Shown piece after piece: positions 1 through 7,274 of a stretch of DNA of 64,000 nucleotides (position 1 is the first letter of the stretch; the number at the start of each line of letters is the position of its first letter). The notes below the pieces were generated by a model that worked only from the letters and a program-made list of their open reading frames with translations, did not search any database and was not told the DNA's origin. Source of the stretch: Hyphomicrobiales bacterium (GTDB taxonomy: Bacteria; Pseudomonadota; Alphaproteobacteria; Rhizobiales; Phreatobacteraceae); the NCBI GenBank assembly GCA_017304475.1, contig JAFKKV010000010.1:372001-436000 (forward strand), in the 5' to 3' direction. The position numbers were made by a program, and so were the translations under genes.

Positions 1-50
1 TCTGCCTTCTGCTGCTCGGCCTTCAACTCGTGCTGCGGCCCTTTCTCTGA
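1..50 (+). CDS. C-terminal end of a membrane protein, truncated by the window edge
   Basis: Reading frame 3 gives a short hydrophobic tail rich in Leu (CLLLLGLQLVLRPFL) that ends at a TGA at 48-50. This looks like the last transmembrane helix of a transporter permease. Because phnX follows on the same strand about 100 bp later, a phosphonate or 2-aminoethylphosphonate ABC permease is a reasonable guess, but 15 residues cannot prove a family. Confidence 0.35.
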   Translation, partial: CLLLLGLQLVLRPFL

Positions 51-152
51 TCCGCCGCGCCCTTCTCCGCCCGAGCCTCGGTCGCCGCCCCGACTGGACA
101 GCCGGTCAGGACCGGCTAGGCTCGCCGCCGTCCCCAGGGAAGGGTTGGCGGA

Positions 153-953
153 ATGGCGCTGAAAGCCGTGGTTTTCGACTGGGCCGGGACGATGATCGAT
201 TTCGGCTCGCGCGCGCCCATCGGTGCCTTCGTCGAGGCTTTCGGCCATTTCGGCGTGGCGCTGACGATTGCCGAGGTGCGCGGCCCGATGGGCCGGACGA
301 AACGCGACCACATCGCCGAATTGCTGGCGCTGCCACGGATCGCCGGCGCCTGGGCCAAGGCCCAGGGCCGCGGGCCGGCGGAAGCCGATATCGACCGCGT
401 CTACGCGGTGTTCATGCCGGCGAGCGTCAAGGCCGCCGCCGATTTCGCCGACCTCGTCCCGGGCGCCGCGATGATCGTCAAGGCGCTCCGGGCGCGTGGC
501 CTGAAGATCGGCTCGACCACCGGCTATGGCCGCGAGGTCATGGCGCCGATCCTGCCCCTGGCGGCCGCCCAAGGCTATCAGCCCGACACTCTCGTCTGCG
601 CCGGCGATCTTCACGAGGGCCGGCCGAGCCCGCTGATGATGTATCGCTGTTTCGCCGATCTCGGCGTCTATCCGCCGGGCGCCGTGGTCAAGGTCGACGA
701 CACGGTGCCCGGCATCGAAGAGGGCCTTGCCGCCGGCACCTGGACCGTCGGGATCGCGGCTTCGGGCAACGAGACCGGCCTGTCGCTGGCCGAATGGACG
801 GCGCTGACGCCGGCCGAGCGCGAGCGCGTCCTGATCCCGGCGCGCGAAAAGCTCGAGGCCGCCGGCGCCCATGTGGTGATCGACACCGTCGCCAATCTGA
901 TGCCTGTCATCGAGAGCATCGACCGGCTGATGGCCGAGGGCGAAATTCCCTAG
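153..953 (+). CDS. phnX: Phosphonoacetaldehyde hydrolase (phosphonatase)
   Basis: The product is a 266-residue HAD-superfamily enzyme that splits the C-P bond of phosphonoacetaldehyde to acetaldehyde and phosphate, the second step of 2-aminoethylphosphonate degradation in the cytoplasm. The N-terminal motif is DWAGT, with Asp9 the expected nucleophile. The cap motif [11 protein letters not shown] supplies the Schiff-base Lys (K50), which separates phosphonatases from other HAD enzymes. The Mg-binding motif VKVDDTVPG lies near residues 175-190. Length matches the family. The ATG follows an AGGGAAGGGTT stretch. The transaminase PhnW is not in the window and may lie to the left. The stop overlaps the convergent hpxZ stop on a shared CTAG. 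Confidence 0.93.
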   Translation: MALKAVVFDWAGTMIDFGSRAPIGAFVEAFGHFGVALTIAEVRGPMGRTKRDHIAELLALPRIAGAWAKAQGRGPAEADIDRVYAVFMPASVKAAADFADLVPGAAMIVKALRARGLKIGSTTGYGREVMAPILPLAAAQGYQPDTLVCAGDLHEGRPSPLMMYRCFADLGVYPPGAVVKVDDTVPGIEEGLAAGTWTVGIAASGNETGLSLAEWTALTPAERERVLIPAREKLEAAGAHVVIDTVANLMPVIESIDRLMAEGEIP

Positions 954-1339
954 GCTTCGGGCAAGGCCATCAGGCTGACATGGGCCGCCACCACGCGCCA
1001 TCCCTCGGGCGTGCGCATCCAGGTCTGCATTTGCCGGCCGATCTTGCCGGCCATGCTATCGCGCCGGAACAAGGTGGCGGCGGTCGCCATGTCGCGGCCA
1101 TAGGTGGTGATGACCGTGCGCTCCAAGCTGCGCTCCAACCCGACCGGCGAGCGCCCGGCGCGGAAGGCCGCGATCTCGTCGAAGCCGTGGAGGATTTCGG
1201 TCACGCCGTAGCGCACCGTATGCGGGCTCGCCCAGAACAGCGCATCGAGGGTGGCGACGTCATTGCTGGTCAGAGCCTGCTCGTAGCGGTCGAACGCCGC
1301 CGAGACCTCTGCATGAACCTCTGGGTCGTTGATGATCAT
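950..1339 (-). CDS. hpxZ: HpxZ-like ureide/oxalurate catabolism protein (DUF3225)
   Basis: This 129-residue protein has the SnoaL/NTF2-like fold of the DUF3225 family found in hpx-type oxalurate clusters. Family features are the helical N-terminus, the segment [11 protein letters not shown], and the C-terminal strand [10 protein letters not shown]. Members always sit beside an AtzE-type amidase, as here; their biochemical role is unproven. Its ATG overlaps the amidase stop (ATGA at 1336-1339), so translation is probably coupled. The ORF can be read much further upstream, but that part is antisense-like noise inside the amidase gene, so I chose the start at 1339. Confidence 0.85.
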   Translation of the reverse strand: MIINDPEVHAEVSAAFDRYEQALTSNDVATLDALFWASPHTVRYGVTEILHGFDEIAAFRAGRSPVGLERSLERTVITTYGRDMATAATLFRRDSMAGKIGRQMQTWMRTPEGWRVVAAHVSLMALPEA

Positions 1340-2748
1340 GCCGTCTCCCCAAGCCTTGCGACTTTCGATGCGACCACCCCCTGCCGCTCCAGCAGGGCCG
1401 AAACACGCAGCACGATATCCTCGCGCCAGGGCGCGGCAATCACCTGGACGCCCATCGGCAGCGTCTCGCCGTGGAGCCAGACCGGCACCGCCATGACCGG
1501 CAGGCCGATAAACGAGAAGGGCTGTGTGAACAGCCCGAGGGAAGCGCGCACCGGCAAGGTGACACCACCCAGCGCGAAAGTCCTTTGGCCGAGCACGGGC
1601 GCCTGCGTCGGCGTCGCTGGCGCGATAATCACGTCGACATCCCGGAACAGATCGAGCATGGCCTTGCGAAACCGGCCGCGGAAGCGCTGGGCCTTGTTGA
1701 CATAGGCCGCGGGCAAGAGCGCGCCGGCGATGAACCGGTCGCGGGTGTCGGGGTCGAAGTCGTGCGGCCGCGCCCTCAGCCGGTCCAGATGCAAGGCGCC
1801 GCCCTCGGAATTGGTGATGACATAGGCCGCGGCCCGCGCCTCCGCGACACCTGCAATCTCCAGGCCGCTCGCCGCGCCGAGCGCTTGCGCCACCCGGTCG
1901 GTCGCCGCGAGTGCCTGAGCGCTGGCGCTCCTGTCGAAATAGCCGGCGGCGCGCGCGATCCTGAGGCCGCCTATGCCTTGATCCAAGACCGGCAGGAGCG
2001 GCTCGGCCGGCCGATCCCGGCACACCGGATCATCGGGATCGTAACCGGACATGGCATCGTAGAAGGCGGCGCAATCGGCAGTCGAGCGCGCCAGCGGGCC
2101 GAGGTGGTCGAAGCTCGCGACGAACGGAAACGTGCCGGCCTTGGACAGGCGGCCATAGGTCGGCTTGAGGCCGAACAGGCCGCAAAGCGACGCCGGCACC
2201 CGGATCGATCCATTGGTGTCGGAGCCGAGCGTTACCGGCGCCAGGCCGGCGGCGGCCGCCGTGCCGGAACCGCCGGACGAACCGCCGGACATGCGGCCGG
2301 GATCGTGCGGGTTGCGCGAAGGGCCGTCATGGGCGTTCTCGCCGGTGAAGTCATAGGCATATTCGCCCATGTTGAGCGCGCCGAGCAGCACCGCGCCGGC
2401 GCGGTTGAGGCGGGTGATCAAGGCCGCGTCGCGCGTCGCGGGCGCGTAGCCGCGATTGATCCGGGAGCCGGCGCGCGTCGCAAGGCCCTCGATGTCGAAG
2501 AGGTTCTTCACCGCGAAGGGCACGCCCGCCAGCGGGCCGAGGGCCAGACCTTTGGCACGGCTCCGATCGACCGCATCGGCCTCGGCGAGCGCCCGCTCTC
2601 GGGTCACCGCGGTGAAGGCGCCGAGCGCTCCGTCATGGGCTTCGATCCGAGCGAGATGGGCTTCGGTGACGGCGCGCGCGGTGAACCGGCCGCCGCGAAT
2701 GCCGGCCGCGATGGCCATGGCCGAAAGGCTGGTGATCCCGGCTGCCAT
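1336..2748 (-). CDS. AtzE/HpxY-type amidohydrolase (amidase-signature family)
   Basis: This 470-residue amidase-signature hydrolase is probably the oxalurate or related ureide amidohydrolase of the operon. The Ser-cisSer-Lys triad is visible: Lys81 in [10 protein letters not shown], the cis-Ser in SGGSSGGSG (residues 154-162) and the nucleophile Ser181 in [12 protein letters not shown]. AtzE-type amidases need a small GatC-like partner (AtzG/HpxX), and exactly such a gene ends 1 nt upstream. Family knowledge supports hydrolysis of allophanate, oxalurate or 1-carboxybiuret-like substrates; the sequence alone does not choose among them. The start at 2748 is preferred over 2802 because the longer version overlaps hpxX. 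Confidence 0.88.
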   Translation of the reverse strand: MAAGITSLSAMAIAAGIRGGRFTARAVTEAHLARIEAHDGALGAFTAVTRERALAEADAVDRSRAKGLALGPLAGVPFAVKNLFDIEGLATRAGSRINRGYAPATRDAALITRLNRAGAVLLGALNMGEYAYDFTGENAHDGPSRNPHDPGRMSGGSSGGSGTAAAAGLAPVTLGSDTNGSIRVPASLCGLFGLKPTYGRLSKAGTFPFVASFDHLGPLARSTADCAAFYDAMSGYDPDDPVCRDRPAEPLLPVLDQGIGGLRIARAAGYFDRSASAQALAATDRVAQALGAASGLEIAGVAEARAAAYVITNSEGGALHLDRLRARPHDFDPDTRDRFIAGALLPAAYVNKAQRFRGRFRKAMLDLFRDVDVIIAPATPTQAPVLGQRTFALGGVTLPVRASLGLFTQPFSFIGLPVMAVPVWLHGETLPMGVQVIAAPWREDIVLRVSALLERQGVVASKVARLGETA

Positions 2749-2749
2749 G

Positions 2750-2947
2750 TCAGGCCTCGAACACCGGCGCCGGCTCGTCGTGATCGGCGAGGTCGACCGC
2801 ATCGAGCGAGCGTGCCAGGCGCACCGCGATCTGCAGGTTGGCGATCACCCCCGGGCGGAATTCCTGCGGCACGGCAAGGCCGAGAACCGGCGCAAGCGCG
2901 TCGATCATGCGCTCGGCCTCGTCGGGCGTCATATCGGGCAAGGGCAT
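2750..2947 (-). CDS. hpxX: HpxX/AtzG-like small partner subunit (DUF4089)
   Basis: This 65-residue acidic helical protein has the DUF4089 pattern: an N-terminal helix (DEAERMIDALAPVLGL), then REFRPGV-like and NLQIAVRLARSLDAVDLADHDEPAPVFEA segments. The C-terminal DEPAPVF is the family hallmark. It resembles GatC/AtzG, which wrap the amidase and stabilise it. It is the first gene of the minus-strand trio hpxX-amidase-hpxZ, with 1-nt and 4-nt-overlap spacing, so the three should be cotranscribed. A GGAGACAG ribosome-binding site precedes the ATG. Confidence 0.85.
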   Translation of the reverse strand: MPLPDMTPDEAERMIDALAPVLGLAVPQEFRPGVIANLQIAVRLARSLDAVDLADHDEPAPVFEA

Positions 2948-3112
2948 CGGCTGTCTCCTTCGTCGGCAGCGCCGGCAACCGCGCATGCAAGACCAGAAAA
3001 AGATCGCGCGAACGCCCAAATCTTAGGCAGGACCATCACACGCACCGGCCGCATGCGGCGCCGATATCGCGCATTTCCGTCCTGCCCGAGATTGCCGCTC
3101 CCGCACCTCCGT

Positions 3113-3150
3113 CCCGGCTTGCCTGCCGAAGCGTGTCAGGCAAGTCCGGG
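3113..3150 (-). terminator. Stem-loop downstream of the ammonia-lyase gene
   Basis: CCCGGCTTGCCTG (3113-3125) pairs with CAGGCAAGTCCGGG (3137-3150) over 13 bp with one bulged T, leaving an 11-nt loop. It lies about 45 bp after the stop of the minus-strand ammonia-lyase gene and before hpxX. There is no U-run, so it may be a 3'-end stabiliser or Rho-associated structure rather than a classic terminator. Confidence 0.5.
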
Positions 3151-3193
3151 GCCAAGCGGGTCGAGTGCCTTGCCCTGCAGGACCGGCCTGGCC

Positions 3194-4825
3194 TTATTCC
3201 AGCGCGCCGATCGCCTGCTCCACCGCCTCGACCACAGCGCCCGAGCGGACCAGGCCGAGCGCCTGGCCGATCTCGGTCGCATACCAGCGATCGCCGTCGA
3301 GCGCCGGCTGGATCACCTCGCGCACGGCAGCGAGCGCCGCCGCTGTGCCCTTGCCGAGCGGATAGCCCTTGGCCACCGGCTCGACCAGCGACAGGGCCTG
3401 GCAGGCCATCAGGATCTCGCCGGCGATGATCTGTTCGGCGTTTTCCACCACCGTGCGCGCCTTGCGGCCACACCAGGTCGAATTCGACACGTGATCCTCG
3501 GCATTCGACTTGCCCGGAATGCTGTCGACCGAACCCGGCGTCGCCAGATGCCGGTTTTCCATCACCAGCGCCGACATGGAGCATTGCACCGTGGCAAAAC
3601 CGGTATTGAGCCCGCGCTTGCCAGCCAAAAGATTGCGCGGCAGGCCGTAACTCATGGTCGGATCGACCAGCCGGGCGAGCCGGCGCTCCGAGATCGAGGC
3701 GAGGTCGGCGATCGCGATGGCCAGCACATCCATGGCCTGGGCGACATATTGGCCGTGGAAATGACCACCGGAAATCGACACATAGCCGCCCTTGGCATCG
3801 TCGAAGATCAAGGGATTGTCGGTCGCCGAATTGATCTCGGTGCCGAGAATGCCGTCGACATAGGCGATCGCCTGGCGTGCCGGGCCATGCACCTGCGGCG
3901 CGCAGCGCAGCGAGTAGACATCCTGCACGCGCGGCGAGGCCGGCGCGCCCGGTGCCCGCGCCTCATCCGGAAAGACCACGTCGCGGGCAGCCTGCGAGCA
4001 GCGCTTCGTGCCTTCGGTCAGCCTGAGCACGTTGCGTGCGACGCGGGCCTGGCCCTCATGGGGCCGGGCGGCATGAACCCGCGGGTCGAAAGCCGCGAGT
4101 TCGCCGCGCATGGCTTCGAGCGACAGAGCCAGCGCCACGTCGACGGCCTTCAAGAGGCGCCGGGCGTCGTGGCTCGCCAGCACGCCGAGCGCCAGCGACA
4201 CGGTCGAGCCGTTGATCAGCGCGGAGGCATCCTTGGCGCCCATCGGGAAATCCGGCGACAGTCCGGCTTTGGCGATCGCCGCGCGGGCGGCCATGCGCTT
4301 GCCCTTGTAGATGATCTCCGCCTCGGGAAAGCCACAGACCGCGCCCGCCATATGGGCGAGCGGGGCAAGATCGCCGGATGCGCCGACCGAACCCTTTTCC
4401 GGGATCACCGGATGCAGGCCGGCATTCAGGAAGGCGATCAGGCGTTCGACCAGCTCGACCTGCGGGCCGGAGAAATTCGAGGCGAAGGCATTGGCGCGCA
4501 GCAGCATGGTGGCGCGCGTCACATCCTCGGCGAAGGGCTGGCCGATACCGGTCGCGTGGGCATAGACCGTCTTGGTCTGATAGGGGATCATGTCGGCGAT
4601 CAGCACGCGCTGATCCTTGAACAGGCCGACGCCGGTGTTGAAGCCGTACATCAGCGGCACGTCGTCGGCCATCCAATGCTTGTCGATATAGGCGCGGGTG
4701 GCGGCGATCCTGTCGCGGGCGGCCGGATGCAGCGCCGCCTTCTCGAAACGGCCCGCCGCATTGGCGCGGGCCACCCGCGCCACCTGGTCGCCCTTCAGCT
4801 TCACGCCGTCGATCTTCACCGTCAT
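3194..4825 (-). CDS. Aromatic amino acid ammonia-lyase (HAL/PAL family)
   Basis: This 543-residue enzyme of the MIO-dependent lyase family removes ammonia from an aromatic amino acid to give the 2-alkenoate. The self-processing Ala-Ser-Gly that forms the MIO cofactor is seen in GSVGASGDLAP (A149-S150-G151). The catalytic Tyr60 lies in LMYGFNTGVG. Other family blocks are INSATDNPL and GHFHGQY. Histidine is the commonest substrate, but no hut genes (hutU, hutI, hutG) are near and the N-terminal segment differs from standard HutH. It could be a phenylalanine, tyrosine or histidine lyase. The ATG at 4825 has a weak GGGG ribosome-binding site; earlier starts run through repeat-rich non-coding sequence. 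Confidence 0.88.
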   Translation of the reverse strand: MTVKIDGVKLKGDQVARVARANAAGRFEKAALHPAARDRIAATRAYIDKHWMADDVPLMYGFNTGVGLFKDQRVLIADMIPYQTKTVYAHATGIGQPFAEDVTRATMLLRANAFASNFSGPQVELVERLIAFLNAGLHPVIPEKGSVGASGDLAPLAHMAGAVCGFPEAEIIYKGKRMAARAAIAKAGLSPDFPMGAKDASALINGSTVSLALGVLASHDARRLLKAVDVALALSLEAMRGELAAFDPRVHAARPHEGQARVARNVLRLTEGTKRCSQAARDVVFPDEARAPGAPASPRVQDVYSLRCAPQVHGPARQAIAYVDGILGTEINSATDNPLIFDDAKGGYVSISGGHFHGQYVAQAMDVLAIAIADLASISERRLARLVDPTMSYGLPRNLLAGKRGLNTGFATVQCSMSALVMENRHLATPGSVDSIPGKSNAEDHVSNSTWCGRKARTVVENAEQIIAGEILMACQALSLVEPVAKGYPLGKGTAAALAAVREVIQPALDGDRWYATEIGQALGLVRSGAVVEAVEQAIGALE

Positions 4826-4876
4826 CACGAAACCCCGTGCCTTCAACCCGTGCTGGGTTGATCGCGGTTTTTCGCT

Positions 4877-4938
4877 GGTGCCGTCAAGCACCGATGGCGC
4901 AGCGTGACAGAGATCGGTGCCGTCAAGCGCCGATGGCG
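4877..4938. repeat. 23-bp direct repeat upstream of the ammonia-lyase gene
   Basis: GGTGCCGTCAAGCACCGATG plus GCG occurs at 4877-4899 and again at 4916-4938 with one substitution, spaced 39 bp start to start. Read in the lyase direction each copy contains GCTTGACGGCACC, which includes a TTGACG -35-like hexamer. It may be a duplicated promoter or operator. Confidence 0.6.
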
Positions 4939-4985
4939 TCGCGCAGCCGAGTTGGCCCCCACGAGCGCCGCGAGCGCGCCGCCGA

Positions 4986-6233
4986 TCATGCCCGGCTGTA
5001 GAGAAGCCGGCAGCGGATCGTACCGGACAGCTTGCGGATATCGTCCAGCACGCTGTCGGCGTCATCGACCGAGCCGTCGGCGTCGAGCACGACGTAACCG
5101 ACATCGCCGTCGGTCTGATAATATTGGGCGGCGATATTGATCTCGCGCGCGGCGAACACGTCGTTCAGGCGGCGCAGCTCGCCCGGCAGGTTGCGCTGAA
5201 CCTGGATGAAGCGTGTGCCGGCCGGCCGTACCGGCAATTGCACCTGCGGGAAATTGACCGCGCCCCAGGTCGAGCCGACATCCGAATAATCGACGAATTT
5301 GCGCGCGACCTCGGCGCCGATCCGCTCCTGCGCCTCCTCCGTCGATCCGCCGACATGCGGGGTCAGGATGACGTTGTCGAGCCCCTGCAGCGGCGATGCG
5401 AAGCCGTCGGCATTGGACGACGGCTCGATCGGGAAGACGTCGACCGCGGCACCGCCGAGATGGCCGCTCTTCAGGGCCTTGGCCAGCGCTTCGAGGTCGA
5501 GAATCGTGCCGCGGGCATTGTTGATGAGATAGGCGCCCTTTTTCATCGCGGCGATCTCGGCCTTGCCGATCAGCCCCTGGGTTCCCGGCGTTTCCGGCAA
5601 GTGCAGCGACACCACGTCGGCGCGCGCCAGGAGATCCCTGAGATCGTCGGCCGGCTCGACATTGCCGTGGCGCAGCTTGTCGGTCTGATCGAAATAGATC
5701 ACCCGCATGCCCATGGCCTCGGCGAGGACCGCCAGCTGCGAGCCGATATTGCCATAGCCGACGATGCCCAGCGTCTTGCCGCGCACCTCGTAGCTCGCGA
5801 CCGCCGACTTGTCCCAGCCGCCCTCGTGCGCCCGCACCGATTTCGGGAAGATCCGGCGGAACAGCATGACGATTTCAGCGATCGTCAGCTCGGCGACGCT
5901 GCGGGTGTTGGAGAAAGGCGCGTTGAACACCGGCACGCCGGCGCGATTCGCCGCCACCAGGTCGACCTGGTTGGTGCCGACCGAAAAACAGCCGATGGCG
6001 ATCAGGCGATCGGCGGCAGCCAGGATCTCCGGCGTGATCTGCGAGCGCGAACGGATGCCGAGCAGGTGAACGCCGCGCACCGCCTTGGCGAGCGCCTCGC
6101 CATCGAGCGCCTTGGGCATGCGGCGGATATTGCTGTAGCCGGCATGCTGCAGCAGGCCGACCGCCGTATCGGAAATGCCTTCCAGCAGGAGGATCTTGAT
6201 TCGGTCCTTGGGGAGCGACAATGCGACCGTCAT
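4986..6233 (-). CDS. serA: D-3-phosphoglycerate dehydrogenase
   Basis: This 415-residue NAD-dependent dehydrogenase catalyses the first step of serine synthesis, oxidising 3-phosphoglycerate to 3-phosphohydroxypyruvate. The Rossmann motif is GIVGYGNIGSQ. Catalytic residues lie in NNARGTILD (Arg), the Glu of VDVFPIEP and the His of LTPHVGGST. The C-terminal 80 residues form an ACT domain (GYVVLDADGSVDDADSV), the serine feedback site. Length equals E. coli SerA, the short ACT type, rather than the 530-residue form. The ATG at 6233 has a GAGGG ribosome-binding site. It is a single-gene unit: a terminator-like hairpin separates it from the merR gene upstream. Confidence 0.93.
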   Translation of the reverse strand: MTVALSLPKDRIKILLLEGISDTAVGLLQHAGYSNIRRMPKALDGEALAKAVRGVHLLGIRSRSQITPEILAAADRLIAIGCFSVGTNQVDLVAANRAGVPVFNAPFSNTRSVAELTIAEIVMLFRRIFPKSVRAHEGGWDKSAVASYEVRGKTLGIVGYGNIGSQLAVLAEAMGMRVIYFDQTDKLRHGNVEPADDLRDLLARADVVSLHLPETPGTQGLIGKAEIAAMKKGAYLINNARGTILDLEALAKALKSGHLGGAAVDVFPIEPSSNADGFASPLQGLDNVILTPHVGGSTEEAQERIGAEVARKFVDYSDVGSTWGAVNFPQVQLPVRPAGTRFIQVQRNLPGELRRLNDVFAAREINIAAQYYQTDGDVGYVVLDADGSVDDADSVLDDIRKLSGTIRCRLLYSRA

Positions 6234-6340
6234 GGCGTGGCCCTCATGCTTGGCTTCGGCGTCGCGGCACGCCTTCGCAGGAAGTGCGGGCGGCCGCAAG
6301 TCGGCAATGACCCGGTCCCGGAGTGACGCCGCTTCACAAA

Positions 6341-6386
6341 TACGAAAACCGCCGGGGGGCCCTGCGTCCCCGCGACGGTTTTCGTA
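6341..6386 (-). terminator. Intrinsic terminator after the merR gene
   Basis: TACGAAAACCG (6341-6351) and CGGTTTTCGTA (6376-6386) form a perfect 11-bp stem, with an inner G-run/C-run that lengthens it. In the minus direction the stem is followed by TTTGTG. It lies between the merR stop at 6443 and the serA start. Confidence 0.65.
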
Positions 6387-6442
6387 TGCGGCACCGACAG
6401 CCCCGTAATGGGCGCTCCGGCGCGGGCCTTGAGGTCAATCGC

Positions 6443-6904
6443 TCACTTCGAGCGGTCGATCATCGCGTTCAGCGTCTCGTGAGTGCGCTTCAGCTCGGCG
6501 ATCGCATCTTCGATCTCGCGCTTCTGCTGCTCCAGATGGGTGATCTGCTCGAGACATTTTTCGCGCGACAGCTTGAGCTGCTGGTCGGCGCCCGTGTCGT
6601 GGCGTTCGTGCGCCTCGACCATTTCCGAGATCTCGGCCAGCGTGAAGCCGAGGCGCTTGCCCTTCAGGATGAGCTGCAGGCGAACGCGGTCCGTGGCGCT
6701 GTAGAGGCGGGTCAGGCCCTCGCGGCGGGGCGACAGCAGGCCCTTGTCTTCATAGAAGCGCAAAGCCCGCAACGTCACGTCGAACTCACGAGCCAGGTCG
6801 CCGATCGTGTAGACAGCCGGGCCGCTCTTGGCGGCTTCGGCGTCGTCTTCGATCCAGAAGACGTCGTCGTCGTTGTTGCGTGTCATCAAAGCCTTCCGTT
6901 CCAT
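6443..6904 (-). CDS. MerR-family transcriptional regulator
   Basis: This 153-residue DNA-binding regulator has a winged-helix MerR domain at residues 30-100 (YTIGDLAREFDVTLRALRF, then YEDKGLLSPRREG) followed by a dimerising coiled coil to the end. There are no clustered Cys residues, so metal or redox sensing is unlikely; the effector is unknown. An acidic 28-residue N-terminal extension precedes the domain. The start at 6904 has a GGAG ribosome-binding site 6 nt upstream; an in-frame ATG at 6886 is the alternative. It is divergent from the podJ-like gene and may bind the shared intergenic region. Confidence 0.88.
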   Translation of the reverse strand: MERKALMTRNNDDDVFWIEDDAEAAKSGPAVYTIGDLAREFDVTLRALRFYEDKGLLSPRREGLTRLYSATDRVRLQLILKGKRLGFTLAEISEMVEAHERHDTGADQQLKLSREKCLEQITHLEQQKREIEDAIAELKRTHETLNAMIDRSK

Positions 6905-7274
6905 TTTTTGCTCCGTCCTCTGGCTTGAGGGGATACGATCAGGTGGGATGGCTCACTCATAACCGATAGGGACGTCTCAAAGGGCAATGCACCGCTTTCC
7001 GATAGGTTAGTTACCGTTAGGATAGGGCTCGAATCCGAGCCCCATCGCAAGGCCGTGGAGCACACTGTGTGATTCTATCAGTTAACAGGCAGGAACCAAA
7101 GTTAACAAAAATTTGTCGCCGTTAACCCGTCCTTTACCATGATTGCCAAGATTGCCAGATGGGAGTGTCCCCTGCCGCGACAAGGATTCGCCGGAAGCGG
7201 GTACCCTGGACGCAACTCGGTAAACCCCGACCGGGGCGTTGCGCCCGATCAACCGCCAGGCGGGTGGGAACGTT
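6905..7274. promoter_or_regulatory. Motif-rich divergent regulatory region (merR / podJ-like)
   Basis: This 370-bp AT-enriched gap has no gene. Two copies of CCGATAGG lie at 6963-6970 and 6999-7006. Two GANTC sites, the CcrM methylation target that recruits GcrA in Caulobacter, lie at 7031-7035 and 7071-7075. Three GTTAAC palindromes lie at exactly 20-bp steps (7081, 7101, 7121). The last begins a CtrA-like box, TTAA-N7-TTTACC, at 7122-7138. The arrangement suggests cell-cycle control of the podJ-like gene. Confidence 0.6.
7122..7138 (+). promoter_or_regulatory. Candidate CtrA box upstream of the podJ-like gene
   Basis: TTAACCCGTCCTTTACC matches TTAA-N7-TTAACC with one mismatch in the second half-site. 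It lies about 140 bp before the start codon, and further TTAA half-sites lie 20 and 40 bp upstream. The match is by eye, with no statistics. Confidence 0.5.
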
